A stretch of DNA of 64,000 nucleotides, from assembly GCF_015354335.1 (NCBI RefSeq), contig NZ_JADKYR010000002.1, positions 372,001 through 436,000 on the forward strand, written 5' to 3'. The stretch's first letter is position 1, and each line of letters opens with the position of its first letter. A program made the translations under genes and the position numbers. The notes under the pieces are model-generated. The model was not told the DNA's origin. It did no database searches and saw only the letters and a list, made by a program, of their open reading frames with translations. This DNA is from Methylophilus sp. 13 (GTDB lineage Bacteria > Pseudomonadota > Gammaproteobacteria > Burkholderiales > Methylophilaceae). Of the stretch, positions 39,531 to 48,431 are shown piece by piece.

Positions 39531-42308
39531 CTAATGCTCGCGCACCAGCACGCCAACCCGCGGCGCCCAGCCGGCATTCGCCTGCTTCTTGGCGGTGACC
39601 AGCGTCAACATCGAAGGGTCATACACATCGACGTTATGGGTCACCGGCGTCGTGAGCAGGTATTGTGCCTTGGTCGCCTGCAGGAACCTGGCCACGCGCT
39701 TGATGTTGAAAATATCCAGGTGTGCAAACGGCTCGTCAATAAAGACAAACCCACCTGGCCGGGTTTCTTCCATCATCAGCGCCACCAGCAAAATCAGTGA
39801 CTTCATGACCTGCTGACCGCCAGAAGCATCCCCATCATTCATGCCAGACAAGCCTTTGTCGTCAAAGCCAAACCGCACTTCGAGCCCAGCTTGTGACAAG
39901 GTCAGATCATCTGCCTCCAGCGCGACCGGCGCACAATCGACGTCGACATCGGCCATTTTGGCCAGCTCTTTAAGGTTTTTGCTGTACTTGCTCACCGAGT
40001 AACGCAAGCGGCCAATATAGGCTTCACGGGCATGTTCGGTTTGCGTTTGTGCAGCGCGGTTGTCACGTTCGCGGCTTTCAACATCCTCTTTTTGCGTCAG
40101 GTAATCCGCCTGCATCTTGTCGCGCATGGCGATTACATAAGGGTCGGTCTCCCAACTTTGCGTTTCCAGTCGCTTGGCTATCTGTTCAATTTGAATATCC
40201 ACCAAGCGTGGGCTCTCCCACTTTTCGAGCAACTGCTTGTTGGCCGCAGTTTCCTGCCAATCTGCGGGCAATTTCTGCTGGTCGTGACGGATACGCTCCA
40301 ACCGACGCTCTTGTTCAGCCCAGCCTTCCCGGTTTTCTTTATCGACAATGTCTTTTTGCAACTGGGCAATCTTGTTGCGTATGCTTTCCTGAGCACGGAT
40401 AGACTCGCGGATACGTTCCTCCAGCTGTGTATTCAGTTGCGACACTTCATACAACTTCTCGCCGACCGCCTGCCGTTGTGCCTTGACGTCCGCATACTGC
40501 CGCTCAACGCTGGCAAACTGCTCGGCACGTGCCGCCAGTTGTGCGGCTGCATCGACCCCGGCCAGCGCATTTTTGAGGGTTTGAATCTGCTGCCGCAACG
40601 GATGCAGTTCATCCTGCAAGGCATTGATCTCGGTTTCGATCTGTTGCAGGTTATGGCGCAAGCTGTCCAGCCTGGCTTTACCAAACCTGGGTTCATTCGG
40701 GGCCGCATGCCGGCCACCACGACGCTCACGCAAGTAGCCCTGACGTGTCACCCAGTCCTCACCGCGTGGCAAGGCAACGCCGGCGGCAGTATCCTCCACC
40801 CGTTGCGTGCGTTCCAGCATCGCCAGCATCCAGGGCGCCACCGGTTGTTTGAGTTTAATCACTTCCAGCAAGGAGCCTTTGGGCGGCAAACCGGCCAACT
40901 GTCTTTCCGGCACAATCAGGTGACGATACTTCAGACTTTCACCCAGCGCAAAGGCCGTCTCGGCCTGTTTTTCACTGTGCAGCATGATGACATGCGCAAA
41001 CGGTGCCAATACCGCCTCAACGGCTGTTTGCCAACCGGCATCCGTCACTTCCAGAATATCGGCCAGTGTGTCATGCGCAATATTGGCCTTACTCAGCGCC
41101 TGCCTGAACTCCGTCACTTCGTGTGGATCTGCCCGGCGCCCGCTGCTCAGGTTTTCCAGGGTATGTTGCCATTGCTGCTGCTGTTGCTGCTTGGCCCATA
41201 ACCGGTTTTGCAAGGCACTACGCTGCTGCTCAAGCTGCCCCAGCTCGGTCGTTGCTTGCACCACGTCGGCACTCAATGCCGCTTGTGCTTCAAGCTGCTT
41301 CTTCTGCTCGAGGACCGCTTCCAGCTTGCCCTCTTCCTTGTTGAGCTGGTTAACCTGCTGGCTCAAGTCGGCTTCATGCAGACGCGTGGCTTGCTGCTGG
41401 CTCTGCAAATGCTCGGCCTGGGTTTTGTGATAGTCCAGTTCACTGGTCTTGGCCGACAGGTCTGCCTGCAGACCTTCACGCTCTTTACGGTTGGCATCCA
41501 GACTTCGGGCTGCACGCTCCGCTTCTTCCTGCAACTGGTAAAACTCCAGCCGGGGTTTCACCTCTTCCACCAGCAAGGCCTGCTCCTGGGTCAGCTGCTG
41601 CCATTCCAGATAGCGGTTCACACGCTGCTCCTGGGTTTGCAGGCTGTGTTCCAGCGCCTTCAGGTTATTTTGTGTGTATTGCAACTCCTGTTCGGTGGCC
41701 CGCTGATGCTGCCTGGCCTCCTGATAGCGGGTCAGAATCTCTTTGTCACCAAACACATCAAACACCAAATCGAGCAACTCGCGTGGCTTGTATTCGCATA
41801 ACTTGTCGGTCTGGCCTTGCTCGAGTGACAGCACACGGGCAATGGCGGGCGACAATCCGGCCTCATGCAGCAGACGCTGATAATCGCGCACCCCAAATTC
41901 CTGGCCCTGTTGCGCCATGTCCTTGAGTGCCACTTCACCATCGGCCACCCAGTAATGCCGTACCCAGTCACCGCCTTTTTTCTCGATATGGCAAGCCAGT
42001 GTGATTTTGTCCTGCATGAACGGAATGCCGAATGGGCGCTTGCTGCTCCCGACAGGGCGACTGTTGTCTACCACGCCCAGCAACCAGCAAAAATCTTCGC
42101 CGTTGCGACGCACATAGCGCTTGTAATCCCGTTTCCCTGAACCAGAGCCTGAGCATTCCAGCGCCAGCAAGGTACGCATGGCATCCAGCAGCGTGGTTTT
42201 GCCCGAGCCATTGGGCCCGACAATGGTAATAATGGAAGCATCCAGCGGCACCACAAAACGTTGCCAGTAATCCCAATGTACGACTTCCAGTCGATTTAGC
42301 CTGAACAT
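39531..42308 (-). CDS. SMC-like condensin ATPase (MksB/JetC type)
   Basis: A 925-residue protein with the complete layout of an SMC-type ATPase. Walker A GPNGSGKTT is at residues 31-39; long Gln/Glu/Leu-rich coiled coils run from about 170 to 400 and 545 to 770; a hinge-like globular domain lies between them at about 410-535 (starting LADILEVTDAGWQTAVEAVL); the ABC signature SGGQQ is at 829-833, Walker B FIDEP at 856-860 and a D-loop AHLD after it. It follows KITE-like and kleisin-like genes in the order kleisin-KITE-SMC, as in MksFEB and Wadjet JetABC. No MksG/JetD nuclease gene is beside it. A role in chromosome organisation or plasmid restriction is inference. Confidence 0.85.
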   Translation of the reverse strand: MFRLNRLEVVHWDYWQRFVVPLDASIITIVGPNGSGKTTLLDAMRTLLALECSGSGSGKRDYKRYVRRNGEDFCWLLGVVDNSRPVGSSKRPFGIPFMQDKITLACHIEKKGGDWVRHYWVADGEVALKDMAQQGQEFGVRDYQRLLHEAGLSPAIARVLSLEQGQTDKLCEYKPRELLDLVFDVFGDKEILTRYQEARQHQRATEQELQYTQNNLKALEHSLQTQEQRVNRYLEWQQLTQEQALLVEEVKPRLEFYQLQEEAERAARSLDANRKEREGLQADLSAKTSELDYHKTQAEHLQSQQQATRLHEADLSQQVNQLNKEEGKLEAVLEQKKQLEAQAALSADVVQATTELGQLEQQRSALQNRLWAKQQQQQQWQHTLENLSSGRRADPHEVTEFRQALSKANIAHDTLADILEVTDAGWQTAVEAVLAPFAHVIMLHSEKQAETAFALGESLKYRHLIVPERQLAGLPPKGSLLEVIKLKQPVAPWMLAMLERTQRVEDTAAGVALPRGEDWVTRQGYLRERRGGRHAAPNEPRFGKARLDSLRHNLQQIETEINALQDELHPLRQQIQTLKNALAGVDAAAQLAARAEQFASVERQYADVKAQRQAVGEKLYEVSQLNTQLEERIRESIRAQESIRNKIAQLQKDIVDKENREGWAEQERRLERIRHDQQKLPADWQETAANKQLLEKWESPRLVDIQIEQIAKRLETQSWETDPYVIAMRDKMQADYLTQKEDVESRERDNRAAQTQTEHAREAYIGRLRYSVSKYSKNLKELAKMADVDVDCAPVALEADDLTLSQAGLEVRFGFDDKGLSGMNDGDASGGQQVMKSLILLVALMMEETRPGGFVFIDEPFAHLDIFNIKRVARFLQATKAQYLLTTPVTHNVDVYDPSMLTLVTAKKQANAGWAPRVGVLVREH

Positions 42309-42340
42309 CTTATTGATCGTCTTTCTGTGTGTTCATTGAT

Positions 42341-43000
42341 TTAAGAAGTTGCCTGACCCGCGCCAGCGCTCTGCGCCTGCTCGCGGATCAGATCACCCAG
42401 GGCGCCCTGGATGATGCGCGGGGCCATTTCGGCATAGTCAAACACCAGGTCGAGTAAAGGACCTTCATAAATAATCTTGTTACGGCGTTCGATGAGTCCC
42501 AGGCGCGATAACTGTGGCAAGGCAAAATTACTGATACGGCCTTTGCCGCCTAGCAACTTGCCAAAATCCTCAAGCAACACGTTTTCGGGAATGCCCCGTG
42601 ACAACTCCTCTGATGGCTCGGCTTTAACCAGCGTGCCAAACAACTCGCCTTGTGACTCCAGTGCGGCTTCCCGCCCCAACTGACGTTCGCGCTTGGGCAG
42701 GATAATCAAGGCCCACAGCACCACGGTCAAGGCTAATGTATCTTTGGGCAACCCAATATTGTTACTCAGCCATTGCTGACCATCATCCATCACGGCACGC
42801 TCTGCGTCCTGGTGCAGCCCCACCGCCACGTGGCTGGCGTAAGGGTTGTCCAGCAAGCGCAAACCGCAGGCCTTGAGGTTGTTTTCGAGCGAGACCCGAA
42901 AATCCAGGTCGAACAGCACGCGTCTGATGACTTCATCAGAACGTGGTAAATAACGATGAGCAATCAGTCTGGCGGCCAGTTGTTCGCTTGTTTGTTGCAT
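42341..43000 (-). CDS. KITE-like condensin subunit (MksE/JetB type, DUF4194-like)
   Basis: A 219-residue soluble protein, the size expected for an MksE/JetB subunit. It appears to be made of winged-helix units: FGKLLGGKGRISNFALPQLSRLGLIERR (residues about 148-175, split here) reads as a DNA-binding-type helix pair and wing. It lies between a kleisin-like gene (4 bp upstream) and the SMC-like gene (32 bp downstream), and its ATG has a strong AAGGAGG nine bases upstream, inside the end of the previous gene. Assignment rests mostly on size, helical character and gene order; sequence signatures are weak. Confidence 0.7.
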   Translation of the reverse strand: MQQTSEQLAARLIAHRYLPRSDEVIRRVLFDLDFRVSLENNLKACGLRLLDNPYASHVAVGLHQDAERAVMDDGQQWLSNNIGLPKDTLALTVVLWALIILPKRERQLGREAALESQGELFGTLVKAEPSEELSRGIPENVLLEDFGKLLGGKGRISNFALPQLSRLGLIERRNKIIYEGPLLDLVFDYAEMAPRIIQGALGDLIREQAQSAGAGQATS

Positions 43001-43004
43001 GCGG

Positions 43005-44273
43005 TTAACCCTCCTTGGCTGGCGTATGTTTAATTAATTGACCGGCGGTCATGGCGGCCACCTCGTTTCGATGTACGGCTTGCAGTGGCGCATCCAGTGC
43101 GTGCGTTAGGCGGAACGGTTGTTCTGCCAGCGCATTCAAGTCGGCATCCTCATGTTTTTCACCTAAAAAGGTCAGCAGGGAATAGCGGTAAGACGCCTGG
43201 GCAAAGCCACCACCAACGACCACGTCTGGCAATGCGCTATCGTCCTCGAGTTGTGCCAGCACACGCGTAAGGTCGGTGAGTTGTGGCGGGTAAGAAAAGG
43301 CTTCGGTTTGCGCAGGGGTGACTTCCACATCCGGGGGCATGACAGAGACTTTAGGCACTGCCACTTCACGTTCGAGCACGTCATCGGCAATATCCAGCAT
43401 CACGTCGGGCAGCACAAACAGCGGTTCTGGTGTCACCGCCATCCGCGCGCCCATTTGCGCCAGCGACTCAACGCTGCGTTGCTGCAACCAGGCGGATAAC
43501 TCGGTGGAGCTCAGGCCGCCTTGCGACAGCATGACCCGCTGCCTGGCCACTTTGGCCAGTTCACGCTGAAAGACCGAGGCCATATTGAGTAAACGCGACT
43601 GCTGGCTGGCAATTTTATGCACAATTTGCCAACCGGCATCATCCATGCCGTTTTCTGAAATGGTATTGATCAGTGCCGTGGCTTTTTCAATCCAGGGTTG
43701 CGCCTTGCTCAATCTGGCCTGCGCCGACTTCAGCCTGAACTCGGAACCTGAGGCAATCGCTTCCTGGAAAAAATGTTCGTATTCGGTGAGTTTGGCCAGC
43801 ACGTGACTCAGGTGCTCGGCACTGAGTTCACCGACAGCACTGCCGCCCGCCGCCTGCGACATCAGGTAGCCCAACTCGTCATCGGCCTCGCCAAACCGCA
43901 ACAAGCCACTGATGGCTGACAACACCATGCGGCCCGCGGCAGAAATCTGGTACACGCGGCGGTCTGCGTCCCATTGCAGCAAGTCGTGGCTGCGCAAGCG
44001 GTGCAACACGGTTTCCAGCTTGGTGGCATCAATAAAAGAAAGATGATTTTGCAGCTGGGCTGGCGTCCACTCCGGCAACTCTGCCCGGGCTGCAATTTCA
44101 CGCATCACGGCGAGGCGAATCATGACTTCATCGCGGCCGCCGCGGAACAGCCCGATCAGCACATCGATGATGTGTGAGGACTGCAACAGGGGAAACAATG
44201 CATCAATATCCTGAACATAGACTCCCGGTTTGAGGAACTCCTCAAACGCGTTTACATCACTGACTTCTGACAT
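43005..44273 (-). CDS. Kleisin-like condensin subunit (MksF/JetA type)
   Basis: A 422-residue protein. An N-terminal winged-helix region (about residues 15-130, with LHRLRSHDLLQWDADRRVYQ, residues near 90-110) is followed by a long helical middle region (about 155-270) and a Val/Pro/Asp-rich linker (about 285-340) before a final globular part, the layout expected for a kleisin that bridges SMC heads. The ATG follows the prfB stop by only three bases, so the condensin set appears co-transcribed with prfB. Identity is inferred from architecture and from the kleisin-KITE-SMC order. Confidence 0.7.
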   Translation of the reverse strand: MSEVSDVNAFEEFLKPGVYVQDIDALFPLLQSSHIIDVLIGLFRGGRDEVMIRLAVMREIAARAELPEWTPAQLQNHLSFIDATKLETVLHRLRSHDLLQWDADRRVYQISAAGRMVLSAISGLLRFGEADDELGYLMSQAAGGSAVGELSAEHLSHVLAKLTEYEHFFQEAIASGSEFRLKSAQARLSKAQPWIEKATALINTISENGMDDAGWQIVHKIASQQSRLLNMASVFQRELAKVARQRVMLSQGGLSSTELSAWLQQRSVESLAQMGARMAVTPEPLFVLPDVMLDIADDVLEREVAVPKVSVMPPDVEVTPAQTEAFSYPPQLTDLTRVLAQLEDDSALPDVVVGGGFAQASYRYSLLTFLGEKHEDADLNALAEQPFRLTHALDAPLQAVHRNEVAAMTAGQLIKHTPAKEG

Positions 44274-44276
44274 CTA

Positions 44277-45381
44277 TTACAGGCCCTGCTTCAAGCTTTC
44301 CATGATAAACGGATCGAGATCGCCATCGAGCACGCCTTGCGTATTGCCGATTTCAACATTGGTACGCAAGTCTTTGATCCGGCCTTGATCCAGCACATAG
44401 CTACGGATCTGGTGACCCCAACCAATATCGGTTTTGGCATCTTCCAGCGCCTGCTTTTCTTCATTACGCTTGCTGAGTTCCAGGTTATACAAGGCGCCTT
44501 TCAGCATATTCATCGCTTCTTCTTTGTTTCTATGCTGTGAACGGTCATTCTGGCATTGCACGACCACCCCCGTTGGCAAGTGGGTAATCCGCACGGCAGA
44601 ATCAGTTTTGTTAATATGCTGACCACCGGCACCACTGGCGCGGTAAGTATCAATGCGCAAATCTGCAGGATTGATTTCAATTTCAATCGAATCGTCCACT
44701 TCCGGGAAGATCTGCACGCTGGCAAAGCTGGTATGTCGCTTGGAGTTGGCATCGAAGGGCGACTTACGGACCAGGCGATGCACGCCGCTTTCAGTGCGCA
44801 AGGTGCCAAACGCATAATCCCCAGTCACTTTAATCGAGGCGCCTTTAATCCCCGCAATGTCGCCTTCAGACTCCTCAAGCACCTCGACTTTGAAACCTTT
44901 GCGCTCTACGTAACGCAAGTACATACGCAGTAACATGCCGGCCCAGTCCTGTGCTTCAGTGCCACCGCTGCCGGACTGAAACTCAATAAAGCAATTGTTG
45001 GCATCCATCGGCTGCGAGAACATGCGCTTGAATTCCATCTCGGCAACGATTTTTTCTATCTTCTGGGCATCAGCCTCCACACTCAGCAATGTGTCGTCAT
45101 CCCCTTCTTCACGTGCCATGTCAAACAATTCACGGCTATCGGACAATGACTGAGACACATCATCCAGCGTCATGACCACGCTTTCAAGCATGCGTTTTTC
45201 CTTGCCCAGATTTTGCGCTTTTTCGGCGTTATCCCAGACTTTAGGATCCTCGAGCAGGCCGTTAACTTCGGCTAAGCGTTGCTGCTTGTTCTCGTAGTCA
45301 AAGATACCCCCGAAGCGCTTCGTGGCGTTGGGTCAGGTCGCTCAGTGCATTGGCAATACTATTAAGGTGTTCGGCTTCCAT
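44277..45381 (-). CDS. prfB: Peptide chain release factor 2 (with +1 programmed frameshift)
   Basis: A 367-residue class I release factor reading UGA and UAA, encoded in two frames. The zero frame starts at ATG 45381 ([13 protein letters not shown]...) and runs 27 codons to CTT then TGA at 45300-45298; a +1 slip on CTT continues at GAC (45299) in the long frame to the stop at 44277. The GGQ motif ([16 protein letters not shown]) and the RF2-specific SPF tripeptide ([12 protein letters not shown]) are intact. A purely single-frame reading would miss the N-terminal domain. It heads a run that continues into the condensin-like genes. Confidence 0.96.
45297..45311 (-). promoter_or_regulatory. prfB programmed +1 frameshift site
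   Basis: On the minus strand the sequence reads GGGGGTATCTTTGAC: an internal Shine-Dalgarno-like GGGGG, the slippery CTT codon, the in-frame UGA stop and the following C. It matches the autoregulatory site of E. coli prfB, where low RF2 favours slippage at UGA. Confidence 0.95.
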
Positions 45382-45480
45382 TTTCTGTGAGTATAAAAAT
45401 GTAAAAACCAGCATTATAACGCAGCTATGCCTTGGTTCAGGCGTAACTTACGCTGCCCACAGTCAGACGGCCCCATATTT

Positions 45481-45521
45481 TTGTCACAATGATTGTCACA
45501 AAATAGTAAAATTACTGTCAC
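45481..45521 (+). promoter_or_regulatory. Pho-box-like TGTCAC repeats upstream of DUF47-pit
   Basis: TTGTCAC at 45481-45487 and 45493-45499 and CTGTCAC at 45515-45521 are direct repeats spaced 12 and 22 bp, close to the 11-bp phasing of PhoB half-sites. A TATAG stretch near 45536 could be part of a -10, though it is very near the start codon at 45551. PhoB control is inferred. Confidence 0.6.
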
Positions 45522-45550
45522 AAAACTTTTGAACGTATAGGGAGTCCTCA

Positions 45551-46207
45551 ATGGCGAATGCCACTTTCGGCCGCATCATGGCCGCGATCAGCCCCAGAAA
45601 CGATAACTATTTTGTCCTGTTTAACCGTTTGGCTGATTGTGCAGTCCGTGGCTCCAAAGTCCTTGCGCTGATGGCGGCCGTTGTTGATCAGGCAGGCTTT
45701 GAAACGCATTTTGCCGAAATCCGCAAAATCGAATCCGAGGCAGATGAATACACCAAGGAAATTCTGCTTTCACTGCATAAAACCTTTATTACCCCGTTTG
45801 ACCGCCGCGAAATCCGTGAACTGGCGATGGCGCTAGATGACATCATTGACTTTATGGAAGCGATTCCGCAAAGCGCCGAGATTTATGGTCACAGCAAGTT
45901 CACCCCCGAAATGGTCGCCCTGGCACAGATCTTATTAAGGGCAGCAGAAAAGGTAAGGGATGCGGTGCATATGCTGTCAGACATGAAAAATGCCGAACGC
46001 ATTCTGCGCACCTGTGAAGAGATCAGCCAGATCGAAGGCGAAGCCGATCACATCATGCGCTCAGGCATGCACAGGCTGTTTGCCGAAGACAGTGACGCAC
46101 GCAGTTTGATCCGCTCACAAAAACTGTACGACCTGTTTGAAGAAGCAGTCGACAGCTGCGAAGACGTCGCTGACGTGATTCACGGTGTCGTGCTAGAACG
46201 CATCTAG
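45551..46207 (+). CDS. DUF47 (PhoU-like) Pit accessory protein
   Basis: A 218-residue all-helical protein of the DUF47/TIGR00153 family. It shows two related three-helix units with acidic E-x3-D metal-binding-type motifs (IRKIESEADEYTKE near residue 57 and ISQIEGEADHIMRS near 160), as in PhoU-like proteins. It sits 9 bp before the phosphate permease gene, the usual arrangement, and probably modulates its activity. A GGGAG site lies before the ATG, and Pho-box-like repeats precede it. Confidence 0.92.
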   Translation: MANATFGRIMAAISPRNDNYFVLFNRLADCAVRGSKVLALMAAVVDQAGFETHFAEIRKIESEADEYTKEILLSLHKTFITPFDRREIRELAMALDDIIDFMEAIPQSAEIYGHSKFTPEMVALAQILLRAAEKVRDAVHMLSDMKNAERILRTCEEISQIEGEADHIMRSGMHRLFAEDSDARSLIRSQKLYDLFEEAVDSCEDVADVIHGVVLERI

Positions 46208-46216
46208 GACACGACC

Positions 46217-47218
46217 ATGGATCATGTGATTGTGGTCATGGCAGTGCTGGTCATCGTGGCGCTGATCTTTGACTTTATGAACGGCTTTCACGATGCCGCC
46301 AATTCGATTGCGCTCATGGTGTCTACCCGCTTACTGACGCCACAGGCAGCCGTCATCTGGGCCGCGTTCTTTAATTTTGTTGCCTTTCTGTTTTTTGGGC
46401 TGCATGTGGCCGACACGGTTGGCAAAGGCATCATAGACCCAAACATCGTCAACAATACCGTAGTGTTTGGTGCCTTGTTCGGGGCGATTGCCTGGAATGT
46501 CATTACCTGGTGGTTCGGCATCCCCTCCTCGTCCTCCCACGCGCTGATCGGCGGTCTGATTGGCGCAGGCATGGCCCACTCCGGCACCCAAGGCGTCATT
46601 TTCGGCAGTAAGCTCATCAGCACCGGCATTGCCATTATCTTGTCGCCGTTATTTGGCATGTTGCTGGCGCTGTTGCTCTCTATCGGCATCATGTGGGCGT
46701 TCCAGAAATCCTCGCCCTATAAAATCGAAAGCCGCTTTAACAAGCTGCAATTTATCTCGTCTTCTTTATTCAGCCTTGGCCATGGCGCCAACGATGCGCA
46801 AAAAACCATGGGCATCATTACCGTGCTGCTGTTTGCCAATGGCTATCTGCAAGGTGACTTTCATGTGCCCTTCTGGGTGGTGATTGCCTGTCAGCTGGCC
46901 ATGGGGCTGGGCACACTGTTTGGGGGCTGGCGCATAGTGCGCACCATGGGCATGGGTATCACCAAAATCCGCCCCACTGGCGGCTTTGCGGCCCAGACCT
47001 CAGGCTCGATTGCGCTGTTCCTGGCCACCAGCCTGGGCATCCCGGTGTCGACCACGCACACCATTACCGGCGCCATTGTCGGCGTCGGCCTCTCGCGCCG
47101 CATGACCGCGGTGCGCTGGGGCCTGGCGTCACGCATTGTCTGGGCGTGGGTGCTGACGATTCCCTGTGCCGCCATCATGGCAGCCATCGCCTACCATATT
47201 GGTGAAAGTGTGCTGTAA
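46217..47218 (+). CDS. pit: Inorganic phosphate transporter, PiT family
   Basis: A 333-residue membrane transporter. The duplicated family signature is present as NGFHDAANSIALMVSTR near residue 22 and HGANDAQKTMGII near residue 190; about ten membrane helices are seen. It is shorter than E. coli PitA but normal for the PiT form that pairs with DUF47. It moves metal-phosphate by proton symport across the inner membrane. A terminator follows. Confidence 0.94.
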   Translation: MDHVIVVMAVLVIVALIFDFMNGFHDAANSIALMVSTRLLTPQAAVIWAAFFNFVAFLFFGLHVADTVGKGIIDPNIVNNTVVFGALFGAIAWNVITWWFGIPSSSSHALIGGLIGAGMAHSGTQGVIFGSKLISTGIAIILSPLFGMLLALLLSIGIMWAFQKSSPYKIESRFNKLQFISSSLFSLGHGANDAQKTMGIITVLLFANGYLQGDFHVPFWVVIACQLAMGLGTLFGGWRIVRTMGMGITKIRPTGGFAAQTSGSIALFLATSLGIPVSTTHTITGAIVGVGLSRRMTAVRWGLASRIVWAWVLTIPCAAIMAAIAYHIGESVL

Positions 47219-47232
47219 GCCTGACGTAAGCT

Positions 47233-47259
47233 AAAAAGGACCTGCCCAAGGTCTTTTTT
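47233..47259 (+). terminator. Rho-independent terminator after pit
   Basis: AAAAAGGACC pairs with GGTCTTTTTT around a seven-base loop (one G-T pair), followed by the T-run. It separates DUF47-pit from pstS. Confidence 0.8.
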
Positions 47260-47264
47260 GGCTT

Positions 47265-47298
47265 TTGTCACATTTCTGTCATATTAAGTTTTTATGAT
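47265..47298 (+). promoter_or_regulatory. Pho box and -10 element of the pstS promoter
   Basis: TTGTCAC (47265-47271) and CTGTCAT (47276-47282), separated by ATTT, fit the 7-4-7 PhoB box. TATGAT (47293-47298) lies 10 bp after the box, the spacing used when PhoB replaces the -35 contact. The expected start near 47305 gives a leader of about 38 bases before pstS. Confidence 0.82.
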
Positions 47299-47342
47299 TC
47301 CGTCATCACATACAAACCACACTCAAATACAGGAGTCCTTAG

Positions 47343-48338
47343 ATGAAAACCCGTTTGTTCCGCAATACCATGATAGCCGCACTGGTCGCACAGGCCTTTA
47401 CCTTCGCGCACACCGCAGCGGCTGCGGACAAAATCATCAAAATTGATGGTTCCAGCACGGTTTACCCAATCACCGAAGCCGTTGCCGAAGAGTTTCAACG
47501 CAGCAAAGGCGTGAAAGTCACTGTTGGCGAATCTGGCACTGGTGGCGGCTTCAAAAAATTCTGCCGCGGCGAAACCGATATTTCCGATGCTTCCCGCCCG
47601 ATCTCACAAAAAGAAATCGACGCCTGTAAAGAAGGTGGCGTTCAATTCATCGAACTGCCTATCGCTTATGATGCACTGACTGTGGTTGTGAACAGCAAAA
47701 ACGACTGGGTGAAACAAATCACCGTCGCCGAACTGAAAAAAATCTGGGAACCAGGTTCCAAAGTGAAAAACTGGAAAGAAGTGAACGCCACTTACCCAGA
47801 CAAAGCCATCAACCTGTACGGTCCAGGCACGGCTTCCGGTACGTTTGACTACTTTACCGAAGCAGTTAACGGCAAGGCAAAAGCTAGCCGCACAGATTAC
47901 ACACCGTCAGAAGACGACAACGTACTGGTGCAAGGCGTTGCCGGTAACGTGGGTGGCATGGCCTACTTCGGCATGGCCTATTATCAGGAAAACACTGACA
48001 AGCTGAAAGCGGTGCCAGTGGTTGCCAAAGAAGGGGCTAAACCAGTGTTGCCTTCTGAAACGACTGTGATGGACGGGACTTATCAGCCATTGTCACGTCC
48101 ACTGTTCATTTACGTGAACGCGACAGCTGCTGCGTTTAAACCAGAAGTGAAAGCCTTTGTGAATTACTACCTGGAAAATGCGCCACTGCTGGTGAAAGAA
48201 GTCAAATACGTGCCACTGCCAAAAGAAGATTACGAAGCAGTGAAAACACACTTCAAAGCCATGAAACCAGGCACAGGGTTTAACGGCACAGCAGAAGTCG
48301 GTATCAAAATTACTGATTTGTTGTCCCGAATCAAGTAA
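47343..48338 (+). CDS. pstS: Phosphate ABC transporter substrate-binding protein
   Basis: A 331-residue exported protein with a signal peptide ending near residue 27 (HTAAAA/DK). [16 protein letters not shown] and [23 protein letters not shown] are phosphate-binding segments of the PstS family. It captures phosphate in the periplasm for PstCAB. It has its own Pho-box promoter and GGAG site, and is followed by a hairpin terminator that should raise its level relative to the membrane subunits. Confidence 0.95.
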   Translation: MKTRLFRNTMIAALVAQAFTFAHTAAAADKIIKIDGSSTVYPITEAVAEEFQRSKGVKVTVGESGTGGGFKKFCRGETDISDASRPISQKEIDACKEGGVQFIELPIAYDALTVVVNSKNDWVKQITVAELKKIWEPGSKVKNWKEVNATYPDKAINLYGPGTASGTFDYFTEAVNGKAKASRTDYTPSEDDNVLVQGVAGNVGGMAYFGMAYYQENTDKLKAVPVVAKEGAKPVLPSETTVMDGTYQPLSRPLFIYVNATAAAFKPEVKAFVNYYLENAPLLVKEVKYVPLPKEDYEAVKTHFKAMKPGTGFNGTAEVGIKITDLLSRIK

Positions 48339-48345
48339 TGATGAC

Positions 48346-48370
48346 AAAGGGGCTTAAATGCCCCTTTTTT
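48346..48370 (+). terminator. Terminator-like hairpin between pstS and pstC
   Basis: AAAGGGGC (48346-48353) pairs with GCCCCTTT, followed by more T residues. No clear Pho box precedes pstC, so partial read-through is likely, giving more PstS than PstCAB. Confidence 0.8.
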
Positions 48371-48431
48371 ACTGACAAGCCGGCCTGAACAACCGATTAT
48401 CCGCTAAAATCCACCCCTGACAGATCACACT

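Noticed and set aside
40032-41201. Open plus-strand frame of 389 codons inside the SMC-like gene
   Set aside because: It is fully antisense to a gene with intact ATPase motifs, and its product is Leu/Cys/Phe-rich low-complexity, as expected for the complement of a Gln/Glu/Lys coiled coil.
39531-44273. Full Wadjet defence system
   Set aside because: The three structural genes fit, but no JetD nuclease gene is present on either side, so a complete system cannot be claimed.
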